12,613 nt of DNA from an uncultured Saprospiraceae bacterium. Lineage in GTDB: Bacteria > Bacteroidota > Bacteroidia > Chitinophagales > Saprospiraceae. This document shows, one piece after another, positions 1-7,161 of the stretch. Each line of letters opens with the position of its first letter. Position 1 is the stretch's first letter. The notes beneath the pieces are model-generated. The model saw only the letters and a program-made list of their open reading frames with translations. It was not told the DNA's origin and made no database searches. The stretch lies in the NCBI GenBank assembly GCA_938033975.1, contig CALHKJ010000302.1, positions 1 through 12,613 on the forward strand. Direction: 5' to 3'. The position numbers and the translations under genes were made by a program.

Positions 1-42
1 GTTTTCGTCTTTCATCTTTCGTCTTTCATCTTTCATCTTTAG
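1..42. repeat. Heptamer tandem repeat array A (TCTTTCR)n
   Basis: The + strand reads as consecutive 7-nt units at 8-14, 15-21, 22-28, 29-35 and 36-42, of the form TCTTTCA, TCTTTCG or TCTTTAG. A degenerate unit at 1-7 suggests the array continues past the window edge. In the sense of the metalloprotease gene, which ends at 51 on the minus strand, the unit is GAYGAAA, and the array begins 8 nt after its stop codon. The array at 4588-4636 has almost the same unit and the same orientation relative to its gene. The function is unknown. Confidence 0.85.
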
Positions 43-50
43 TCCCCAAA

Positions 51-2417
51 TTAGTAACATCCAATAGGAGAACCAGGCGGCAAAGCCGGCAACTCAGGAA
101 GTTTGAAACTACCAGGATCCTCTCTAAATTTGGTTGCAATATCTTGTAAGTATATCACATGTGCTTTTTGCTTAACACTCCCTAAGACCATCATTGATCT
201 GTCCAATTGATTCAATTGATAGTAAGCTGCTGCTGCAACATTTTTTCCAGCTTTTGGATTATTGGTTAATTTCAAAAGGTGGATATAAACTAATTTTTCT
301 AACATTAAACGATAGTCCTCATCCACATTTGTTTGAGAAGAAATATGATTAACTATTTTAGAAAGATAAGCGCCTAAGGTCCAAGTATCTTTTTCTTGCA
401 TTTCAATGCGGGCTAGACGTTGGGGATCTAATAAAAATTCTAAGGTATTATTAGCTGCTGCTTCGGCTGCTGCTAGGGGATCAAATAAAGCACCGGTGTT
501 CCCAGAGAATGTTTCTCGACCTCTTGGATATCCAAAAGCTGGAGGAGGAATTAAATCCAATACATCCTCCGGTATCTTGAGAAAGTCTATATCCAAGGTA
601 GCTAGTAATGCATCCATGGCATTTCTCTGCTCATCCAAATCGACCGGTGTAATTGTATTGATTTTTTTACCGGTATTGATAGAATAAGAAAAGTTGGCAC
701 CACCAATCATTTTTGATGTGGCATCCACTTGATATCTGTGCATTAAATAGACGGGAACCAATACCTTCTCCAATTCAGAATAAGGACTACCTAGTTTGAT
801 AGATTTAGAACCAAGATTACCTAAGGACTTTTTACGCAAATCCATCAAACGATAAAGTTCATCATAAGGCTTCTTGCCATTATCCCAAAGGTGAGCATAT
901 GGATGAAGGCCTCCCTTTGGTCTTGCATCTTGATCGGTAATAAACATCAAGCCCTCTTGTTGATTTTTCAAAATTAAAGCAGCTAGATGTTCTTCTTCTG
1001 ATTTTCCATCCGCAGGTGTAGAGTATCCATAAGTAATACTTCTCTTATCCCATTCTCCTATCCCAACATCATAAGACCTACCAAAATTCAACTCACCGTT
1101 ATCTTCTACGCTGATGAGTGGATGTGGATAATCCATTACAGATGCACGCTCATTATACGATGAGGCAAAATTATGAGCTAGTCCAATGGTGTGCCCTACC
1201 TCATGAGCAGACAACTGTCTTAATCTCGACAAGGCCATCTCCAAGATCCTTGGATCATCTTTTCCTTCTTCAAAATTTGATACGATTCCTTGAGCAATTA
1301 AGTAATCCTGCCTAACCCTTAGTGAACCCAAAGAAACATGTCCTTTGATGATTTCTCCAGTTCTTGGATCTGCAATAGATGCGCCGTATGACCAACCTCT
1401 TGTTGATCGATGAACCCATTGTATCATATTATATCTAGCATCTAGTGGGTGTGCGCCTTTCGGCAAATCTTTCACCTGAAAAGCATTGATAAAACCAGCA
1501 GCTTCATAAGCTTGGTTCCACCATGACGCTCCATCTATCAATGCTGAACGGATTGGTTCTGGGCATCCTGGGTCGATGTAGTATACTATTGGCTCTACTG
1601 CCTCACTAGGAGCAGTGCCTGGTGTCTTTTTTTCAAGACGATGCCTTGTTATCCACCTTTGCATCATATCCTCTCCTATTGGATTAGCATAATCATAAAA
1701 GCCTACAAAGTTGAAACCCGATTCTGGGTGAAATTTTCTTGGCACATATTTATCATCCGGAAGTTCAATAAATGAATGATGCATTCGGACACTTACTAAA
1801 TCAGCAGTAGGTGTAACACTTCTTATCTCACTTCCTTTGGCTTCTCCTGCAAAGGTTATAATCGCTTCGAATTCTGTATTCTTTGGAAAGGAAAAAAGTC
1901 CTTCTGGATAAATAACCGATTTTGATTTATCCAATTTATATGTTCCTTGCTTTTTGGAAGCTAGTGTTTTAGTAACGCCATGGGCATCTCTGATCAGAAA
2001 CTTTTCTATATCTACCTTCAGTGTCGACCCAACTTTTTCTTTGATATCAAATCCCCATATAACCGATTTGGCAAATGCTTCATCTATGGATGTTCTTTCC
2101 GCTTCGTTGTCACTTAGTGCTCTATACTTAGTATTGGATTGCACCAATAGCAACTTCTTACCTGAACGATAAAAATAAACTACCTTTTCTCCACTCAACT
2201 GACCTCTATCCAAACCAATGTCATTAGATCCTACGCCTGCTGCCAAACTAGAAATATAAAGAAATTCCTCCCCTATCTTATTTTCTGGAATTTCTAAAAT
2301 GAGAGTACCCGCATCATCACTCCAAGTAAAATCAAAGAAGCCTGTTTGCTTCTGAGCCTGGAGACTCAACACTAGTAATAAAATTGAGACAGAGGTAAGT
2401 AAATATTTTTTGAACAT
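51..2417 (-). CDS. Secreted zinc-dependent metalloprotease (DUF5117/DUF4953 family)
   Basis: This is a 788-residue protein with a signal peptide at about 1-22 (hydrophobic core, cleavage near LQA-Q), so it is exported to the periplasm or cell surface. The catalytic site is the metzincin motif HExxHxxGxxH: H405, E406, H409 and H415, in the context HEVGHTIGLAHN. Met428 in SVMDY 13 residues later fits the Met-turn. The three histidines should bind zinc and E406 should act as general base. The N-terminal half (about 25-300) matches the DUF5118/DUF5117 arrangement that precedes the DUF4953 catalytic domain in large Bacteroidota proteases, and the length is in the family's usual 750-850 range. The C-terminal part (about 500-788) is mostly helical and has no motif I recognise. 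The natural substrate is unknown. The start at 2417 is supported by the signal peptide and by a -7-like element 22 nt upstream. It is transcribed away from the vWA gene. Confidence 0.93.
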   Translation of the reverse strand: MFKKYLLTSVSILLLVLSLQAQKQTGFFDFTWSDDAGTLILEIPENKIGEEFLYISSLAAGVGSNDIGLDRGQLSGEKVVYFYRSGKKLLLVQSNTKYRALSDNEAERTSIDEAFAKSVIWGFDIKEKVGSTLKVDIEKFLIRDAHGVTKTLASKKQGTYKLDKSKSVIYPEGLFSFPKNTEFEAIITFAGEAKGSEIRSVTPTADLVSVRMHHSFIELPDDKYVPRKFHPESGFNFVGFYDYANPIGEDMMQRWITRHRLEKKTPGTAPSEAVEPIVYYIDPGCPEPIRSALIDGASWWNQAYEAAGFINAFQVKDLPKGAHPLDARYNMIQWVHRSTRGWSYGASIADPRTGEIIKGHVSLGSLRVRQDYLIAQGIVSNFEEGKDDPRILEMALSRLRQLSAHEVGHTIGLAHNFASSYNERASVMDYPHPLISVEDNGELNFGRSYDVGIGEWDKRSITYGYSTPADGKSEEEHLAALILKNQQEGLMFITDQDARPKGGLHPYAHLWDNGKKPYDELYRLMDLRKKSLGNLGSKSIKLGSPYSELEKVLVPVYLMHRYQVDATSKMIGGANFSYSINTGKKINTITPVDLDEQRNAMDALLATLDIDFLKIPEDVLDLIPPPAFGYPRGRETFSGNTGALFDPLAAAEAAANNTLEFLLDPQRLARIEMQEKDTWTLGAYLSKIVNHISSQTNVDEDYRLMLEKLVYIHLLKLTNNPKAGKNVAAAAYYQLNQLDRSMMVLGSVKQKAHVIYLQDIATKFREDPGSFKLPELPALPPGSPIGCY

Positions 2418-2439
2418 CGTTTAGTAAAATTGATTTGTC

Positions 2440-2469
2440 CGAAGATAATGAAAATTATAGGCAAACAAA
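2440..2469 (-). promoter_or_regulatory. Candidate Bacteroidota sigma-A promoter for the metalloprotease
   Basis: On the minus strand TTTG (2469-2466) is followed after 18 nt by TATCTTCG (2447-2440). This is one mismatch from the Bacteroidota -7 consensus TAnnTTTG, with a normal -33/-7 spacing. The -7 element ends 22 nt before the ATG at 2417, so the predicted leader is short, as for several other genes here. The assignment rests on motif matching only. Confidence 0.55.
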
Positions 2470-2521
2470 GCTGCCATAAAGCAGTGAAATTAAATTTAGA
2501 CAAGTCGCCTACAATTCATAG

Positions 2522-2537
2522 GATTTATCAATAAATC
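2522..2537. promoter_or_regulatory. Palindrome in the divergent intergenic region, candidate operator
   Basis: The sequence GATTTATCAATAAATC is a perfect 7-bp inverted repeat with a 2-nt centre. It lies in the 217-bp region between the divergent metalloprotease and vWA genes, about 53 bp beyond the predicted -33 element of the first and about 70 bp before the -7-like element of the second. The arms are too close together for a good RNA hairpin, so a dimeric protein-binding site is more likely. The rest of 2418-2634 holds the two promoter candidates and no credible ORF. Confidence 0.35.
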
Positions 2538-2609
2538 TCAACGGAGACAAGCACCTGAATTCTTTGTCAATAAAAGTAAGTAGCTAGAAATCCAGGAGAC
2601 TCATACTTA

Positions 2610-2617
2610 TATATTTC
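2610..2617 (+). promoter_or_regulatory. Possible -7 element of the vWA gene
   Basis: TATATTTC matches TAnnTTTG except for the last base and ends 17 nt before the ATG at 2635. That is about the same distance as the better promoter candidates in this window. No good TTTG is seen 18-21 nt upstream, so the call is weak. Confidence 0.3.
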
Positions 2618-2634
2618 AAACCAAACTTAAAATC

Positions 2635-4587
2635 ATGAAAAAGCTTCAACACATTTTAGCGCTCTCCCTATTATTTTGTTTTACGCTTGTTTCGGCCCAA
2701 GTTGAAACATCATCACCTACAAATATTTCAATCAAAGGAAAAATAACAGATCAAGTAACAGGCGAAGCAATTTTATTTGGATCCGTTGCTTTGTACAAAG
2801 ACAACATTTTACTTAAAGGCATGGAGTCAGACCTAGATGGGAACTACCATTTTTACCTTGAAGAATTTGGAAATTACCAAATTGAAGTTTCCTATGTAGG
2901 TTATCAAACGCAAAGAATAGATGAAATTGAAGTAACTGCTGAAAAAGTCTACATAGTGGATGTGGCAATTACAGAAGGCGTTCAGTTGCAAACCTGCGTC
3001 ATTGTAGATTTTAAAGAGCCTTTGGTCGACTATAGCAATACTAGCTCAAATCATACCGTCACAGCTGAACAAATTAAAAATCTTCCAACAAAAAATATCA
3101 ATGCAATTCAGGCAGCAACAGCTGGGCTTTCAAGAATAAAACAAAGAAGAAAGAATAATACTTGTGACCCAGCACTCAACACAGAAGAATACAGCCACAT
3201 TGAAGAAAATAAGTTTATAAATCCCTTAGATGAAGCCTTATCAACTTTTTCAATCGATGTAGACAGAGCTTCCTATAGTAATGTGAGACGTTTTATCAAC
3301 CAAGGTAATATGCCACCAGCTGACGCAGTTAGAATTGAAGAAATGATCAACTACTTTCCCTATGAGTACGAAATACCAAGTACGGAACTGCCATTTAAAA
3401 TAAACCATCAATTAACCGAATGTCCATGGAATCCTGAAAATCAGATATTACATATTGGTATACAAGGAGTAAAAATCGAAAAGGAAGAATTACCACCTAC
3501 CAACTTAGTTTTCTTGGTGGACGTATCTGGCTCAATGTCTTGGGACAACAAATTGGCACTAGTAAAAAAGTCTCTTAATCTTCTAGTCGATAACATGCGA
3601 GAAGAGGATAAAATTGCCTTGGTTGTTTATGCTGGTTCTGCAGGATTGGTTCTCAACTCCACTCCAGGCAATGAAAAACTCATCATCAAAGAAGCCATTA
3701 ATAATTTAAGCGCTGGAGGTTCTACTGCTGGAGGAGCAGGAATTCAACTTGCTTACAAAATTGCGAAAGAAAACTTTATAATAGAAGGAAACAATAGAGT
3801 TATCCTTGCTACGGATGGGGATTTCAACATTGGTATAAGTGATGAAGGTTCATTAGTAAAAATGATTGAGAAAAAGCGCGAAGAGGATATTTTCTTATCT
3901 GTTCTTGGCTATGGAATGGGCAATTACAAGGATAGTAAAATGCAAATATTGGCAGATACAGGAAATGGCAACCATGCTTATATTGACAATCTTCAAGAAG
4001 CGAAAAAAACTCTGATTGATGAATTTGGAGGCACATTGTTTACAATTGCAAAAGATGTCAAAATACAAATAGAATTCAATCCTGAATTTGTAGAATCGTA
4101 TAAGTTAATCGGTTATGAAAATCGATTATTGAATAAAGAAGAATTTTATGATGACACAAAAGATGCGGGAGAACTTGGAGCTGGACACACAGTCACTGCG
4201 TTCTATGAAATCGTACCTGCAAGCTCCAAAAAGATGGCAACAAAAGATGTCGATAATTTGATTTACCAAAAGCATGAAACCATACAAAATAAAGATGACT
4301 TGGCTACCATCAAATTACGATACAAAAAACCAACTGGCAAAAGAAGTAAATTAATCCTTGAAACCATCTCACCAAAAATTGAAGAGCAAGTCTCTTCTGA
4401 TGTGCACTTTGCACTTTGTGTCGCAGAATTCGGGATGCTTTTAAGAAACTTAACAGCTGTTGAAGATAGAACCTTCGAAGGTCTTTTGCTAAGAACTAGA
4501 AATCATCTTGGTAGTGATGAATATGGATATAGGGATGAGTTTGCTGGGTTGATTGAGAAAGTGATTGATTTATCTCAGAAGATTTGA
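2635..4587 (+). CDS. vWA domain protein (YfbK-like) with carboxypeptidase-regulatory-like N-terminus
   Basis: This is a 650-residue exported protein with a signal peptide at about 1-22 (ending VSAQ). Residues about 30-108 form a carboxypeptidase regulatory-like/DUF4480-type beta domain, as found in front of TonB-dependent receptors. Residues about 141-167 (TVTAEQIKNLPTKNINAIQA...) resemble the start of a receptor plug, but no plug or barrel follows. Next come the vWF_A N-terminal region (about 195-270), a vWA domain (about 290-460) and a C-terminal DUF3520-like region (about 470-645). The metal-ion-dependent adhesion site is complete: D296, S298 and S300 (DVSGS), T364, and D394 in ATDGD. The order matches the YfbK family, which is common in Bacteroidota; its members probably bind protein ligands at the envelope, but a defined role is not known. 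It diverges from the metalloprotease and converges on the TonB-dependent receptor. A heptamer repeat array starts directly after its stop codon. Confidence 0.92.
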   Translation: MKKLQHILALSLLFCFTLVSAQVETSSPTNISIKGKITDQVTGEAILFGSVALYKDNILLKGMESDLDGNYHFYLEEFGNYQIEVSYVGYQTQRIDEIEVTAEKVYIVDVAITEGVQLQTCVIVDFKEPLVDYSNTSSNHTVTAEQIKNLPTKNINAIQAATAGLSRIKQRRKNNTCDPALNTEEYSHIEENKFINPLDEALSTFSIDVDRASYSNVRRFINQGNMPPADAVRIEEMINYFPYEYEIPSTELPFKINHQLTECPWNPENQILHIGIQGVKIEKEELPPTNLVFLVDVSGSMSWDNKLALVKKSLNLLVDNMREEDKIALVVYAGSAGLVLNSTPGNEKLIIKEAINNLSAGGSTAGGAGIQLAYKIAKENFIIEGNNRVILATDGDFNIGISDEGSLVKMIEKKREEDIFLSVLGYGMGNYKDSKMQILADTGNGNHAYIDNLQEAKKTLIDEFGGTLFTIAKDVKIQIEFNPEFVESYKLIGYENRLLNKEEFYDDTKDAGELGAGHTVTAFYEIVPASSKKMATKDVDNLIYQKHETIQNKDDLATIKLRYKKPTGKRSKLILETISPKIEEQVSSDVHFALCVAEFGMLLRNLTAVEDRTFEGLLLRTRNHLGSDEYGYRDEFAGLIEKVIDLSQKI

Positions 4588-4636
4588 GAGGACAGACGAA
4601 AGACGAAAGACAAAAGATATAAGACGGAAGACTTTT
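4588..4636. repeat. Heptamer tandem repeat array B (GACGAAA)n
   Basis: Right after the TGA stop of the vWA gene, 7-nt units run on the + strand: a degenerate one at 4588-4594, then GACGAAA (4595-4601), GACGAAA (4602-4608), GACAAAA (4609-4615), GATATAA (4616-4622), GACGGAA (4623-4629) and a decayed GACTTTT (4630-4636). The unit and the orientation relative to the gene match array A at the left edge of the window. The remaining 4637-4683 bases up to the converging receptor gene contain a two-copy 7-nt GAGAATC/GAGATAT pair and T-rich stretches, but no convincing terminator hairpin. Confidence 0.85.
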
Positions 4637-4683
4637 TTTAGCAGCCGAGAATCGAGATATTTTTGGTTAATAAAAAGACTTGT

Positions 4684-6927
4684 CTAAAAATTGATAGTAA
4701 GAACTCCCTTTAATGAGAAAGGAGTTCCTGGTATAAAGTGGATTTCTTCTACCGGCTCAATTTCATCTTGTAACCTTGACAATGTTGCAAACTGAGTTTC
4801 CTTCCATTCAGTATTTAGGAGATTTTGTATTTGGATTCCAAAGTTCATTTTCTTCCATTCGTATCCAGTTGTCAAATCAAATACAGTGTAGCCTTCTGCT
4901 ACTATTGAATTATCCGATGTTGCTGGCCGATCTTTTAGGTATCTCACATTTAGATTTCCATAGATACCAGATGGGTGATTGGCGGTGAGTCCACTGATTA
5001 AGGTGAAGTCGGGAGCCAGAGGAATAAAATCATTGCCTTCGTCATCATCAATGGATCTTGGATTTGCATAATTGGCATCTACATTCAAATACAACCACTC
5101 CAAAGGTTGGTAACGTAGACTTAAATCAAAACCGTATCTTCTCGTTTGTCCACTTGGTTCGACAATCCCTGCATCACCAACATAAACAAACTCTTGCTCG
5201 AGAAATAAATACCAATAAGCGAAGTTGATGAATACATCAGGCATAGGCTTCCAATTCATTCCCAAATCATAACCATAAGCAGCCGGTAAAATTTGTTGAG
5301 TCGTTTGTGCTATCACCACCCTTGAATCATTTGTATGGAAACCTTTTCCTGCTTTCAAATACAATTGAAGGTTATTTGATTGCTGATAAGATAGTTTTGC
5401 TTTTGGAGAAAGAATAGATTTGCTTTGTGATCGCTCACCCATTGAAAGATTGAGAGAATCTAAATAACTGAAATTAAAATAATCGAATCGCAATGAGGTA
5501 TTTAAAGTCCACTTATCCAGATTTAATTCATTGGAAACATAGGCTCCTACATTAGTTTCATTTACATTTCCAAGTTGGATAATATGTAAGGTCTGAGTTT
5601 TATTCAGTGTATGTGATAGTTCATTACCTTTTACTATATCTTTTCTCAGATGTGATCCTATTGACCATTTTCCATCCAGCTTATTAAGCTCGTAATACTT
5701 ACTATAGGCATTATCAAAGCCATAAATTGATCGATCTTCCTTTTGCTTGATTTGATCACCATTCATTGGATCATCCAAAAAGAATGTAAAATTCGAAAAG
5801 AGAAGAAAATCATAATTTGAGTAGAAGATATTTTGATGGAAGGAAGCCTTTTTACCAATAATCTTTGAATACTTTAAGGCTGCGTTGGTTCTGCTTGTTG
5901 CACCACCTTCAGTATCGTCTATCGCTCCAAATCGAGTAATCAAACCACTATCAACTGCACGTTGCGGGATCTGTCCAGAGGCATCCCATTCACTGGTAAA
6001 GTGAGACAATTGCAATTTTATTTTATCACTTAAACTTGGCTTGAATGTATACTTGCCAAAAATATTGAACCTGCTTAAATTTTGCGGGCTTTCAAATGGG
6101 CCATCAGATCTTAAATATTCACTGGCAATGTAAGCCTTACTTTTTTCATCGTTTTTAATTTTAGCAACACCAAGAACTCTTTGTGTATTGAACTGACCCA
6201 ATTCCAGTTTTACTTGATTGGATTCAACACTCTCTTTTGTTTCAAAATTTACAAACCCGGCTGTATTGAAGTTTCCATTTTCTCCATTGTATGGCCCTTT
6301 TCCAAAATCTATTTTTTCTACAGTCTCAGGAATGATAAAATGTAAATCCGCATAACCCTGTCCATGTGCATGAGAAACCATATTCACAGGAATGCCATCA
6401 GTTGAGATTGTTACATCAGTACCATGATCAATATCAAAACCTCGAAGAAAGATTTGTTCCGCCTTACCACCGCCAGCATGCTGCCCGATGAAAAGTCCAG
6501 GAACTCTTTTCAATATATCTTGAGATGAGTTAACAGGGTTTAATTTGATATCAATATCGGAAATTACCTTTATTGGATTGCGTCTATTAGTGATGACAAT
6601 TTCATCCAAAGACAAGAGCGCGGTTTTTAGGAATACGTTTAGTTGTTGGCTTGCATTTGAAACAACAATGTTTTGCGAATCGTAACCAAGATGAGAAATC
6701 AAGATTGTATCGCCTACTTGAATATTTTTTAGCTGGAAAAGTCCTGCATGATCACTGATTACTCCCTCCGATGCAGATACATTAAAAATACTTGCACCAA
6801 TAACTCCTTGACTATTTTCATCTATTATCTTACCACCAAAGCTTTGCGAGAAACTTAAAACGTTTCCTGTTATTAGAAAAAGCAGTATTAATTGTAATAT
6901 GGACGTAAAGTTATGCTTTAGGGTCAT
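4684..6927 (-). CDS. TonB-dependent receptor with carboxypeptidase-like N-terminal domain
   Basis: This is a 747-residue outer-membrane transporter with a signal peptide at about 1-28. Residues about 30-110 are the carboxypeptidase regulatory-like domain typical of Bacteroidota receptors. The plug follows (about 115-235), with hallmark elements such as ILKRVPGLF, IFLRGFD and FGKGPYNGENG. The rest is the beta-barrel, ending in the aromatic residue of LTINF as expected for BAM recognition. The plug carries a histidine cluster: H150, H168, H186, H188 and H196, the last three in SHAHGQGYADLH. Such receptors use TonB/ExbBD energy to import ligands too large or scarce for porins. There is no SusD-like partner next to it, so it is not an obvious glycan-utilisation locus. 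The histidines raise the possibility of a metal or metal-chelate ligand, which is inference only. The start is supported by the signal peptide. Confidence 0.95.
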   Translation of the reverse strand: MTLKHNFTSILQLILLFLITGNVLSFSQSFGGKIIDENSQGVIGASIFNVSASEGVISDHAGLFQLKNIQVGDTILISHLGYDSQNIVVSNASQQLNVFLKTALLSLDEIVITNRRNPIKVISDIDIKLNPVNSSQDILKRVPGLFIGQHAGGGKAEQIFLRGFDIDHGTDVTISTDGIPVNMVSHAHGQGYADLHFIIPETVEKIDFGKGPYNGENGNFNTAGFVNFETKESVESNQVKLELGQFNTQRVLGVAKIKNDEKSKAYIASEYLRSDGPFESPQNLSRFNIFGKYTFKPSLSDKIKLQLSHFTSEWDASGQIPQRAVDSGLITRFGAIDDTEGGATSRTNAALKYSKIIGKKASFHQNIFYSNYDFLLFSNFTFFLDDPMNGDQIKQKEDRSIYGFDNAYSKYYELNKLDGKWSIGSHLRKDIVKGNELSHTLNKTQTLHIIQLGNVNETNVGAYVSNELNLDKWTLNTSLRFDYFNFSYLDSLNLSMGERSQSKSILSPKAKLSYQQSNNLQLYLKAGKGFHTNDSRVVIAQTTQQILPAAYGYDLGMNWKPMPDVFINFAYWYLFLEQEFVYVGDAGIVEPSGQTRRYGFDLSLRYQPLEWLYLNVDANYANPRSIDDDEGNDFIPLAPDFTLISGLTANHPSGIYGNLNVRYLKDRPATSDNSIVAEGYTVFDLTTGYEWKKMNFGIQIQNLLNTEWKETQFATLSRLQDEIEPVEEIHFIPGTPFSLKGVLTINF

Positions 6928-6953
6928 TTCTTATCTTCTCTATCTAGGTCCGA

Positions 6954-6961
6954 CGAAGATA
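6954..6961 (-). promoter_or_regulatory. Possible -7 element of the TonB-dependent receptor gene
   Basis: TATCTTCG on the minus strand is identical to the -7-like element of the metalloprotease gene and one base from TATCTTTG. It ends 26 nt before the ATG at 6927. A -33 element is not clear; the nearest TTTC is 23 nt upstream. GGAC follows closely in both genes. Confidence 0.4.
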
Positions 6962-6968
6962 AAGATGA

Positions 6969-6996
6969 CACCTATTCTTTTTAGAAACTTTAGGTG
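6969..6996. promoter_or_regulatory. Nested imperfect dyad upstream of the receptor gene, candidate operator
   Basis: The outer arms CACCTA (6969-6974) and TAGGTG (6991-6996) are perfect inverted repeats. Inside them lies a second dyad, TTCT (6975-6978) and AGAA (6983-6986), around TTTT. The outer arm pair is displaced by a 4-nt insertion (6987-6990). The dyad spans the expected -15 to -40 region of the receptor promoter, a natural place for a repressor. It could also be a weak end-of-transcript hairpin of the dipeptidase gene, though no T-run follows on that strand. Confidence 0.3.
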
Positions 6997-7059
6997 ACTT
7001 TTATCATTTTCAGGACATATTTACCATATGTCCAATTATTTAACACTTCTCCCTTGATG

Positions 7060-7149
7060 TCTAGTAGTTTGGTTTCTGGCAGTATGGCTTCTGGCAGTAT
7101 GGCATCTGGTAGTCTGGCATCTGGTAGTATGGCATCTGGTAGTCTGGCA
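7060..7149. repeat. 15-bp tandem repeat array C (six units of 7+8 nt)
   Basis: Six 15-bp units run on the + strand at 7060-7074 (degenerate), 7075-7089, 7090-7104, 7105-7119, 7120-7134 and 7135-7149. The last five are TCTGGYAGTMTGGCW, differing at one to three positions. Each unit has an 8-nt half (TCTGGYAG) and a 7-nt half (TMTGGCA). In the sense of the dipeptidase gene this reads CCAGAYTA then CCAGATG, so GAY recurs every 7 or 8 nt. The array starts 12 nt after the dipeptidase stop codon. The rest of the 234-bp gap (6928-7161) holds the receptor promoter region. The 15-bp length is a multiple of three, which leaves spurious open frames on both strands. Confidence 0.9.
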
Positions 7150-7161
7150 CAAGACGTCAGA

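Noticed and set aside
4637..4683. Terminator between the converging vWA and receptor genes.
   Set aside because: T-runs exist, but no GC-rich stem of useful length can be formed; AGACTTGTCT is only a 4-bp stem.
4684..6927. Polysaccharide utilisation locus around the TonB-dependent receptor.
   Set aside because: No SusD-like gene, glycoside hydrolase or sugar-responsive regulator is adjacent.
7060..7149. Could the 15-bp array be a CRISPR?
   Set aside because: Units are contiguous, with no unique spacers, and far shorter than CRISPR repeats; no cas genes are present.
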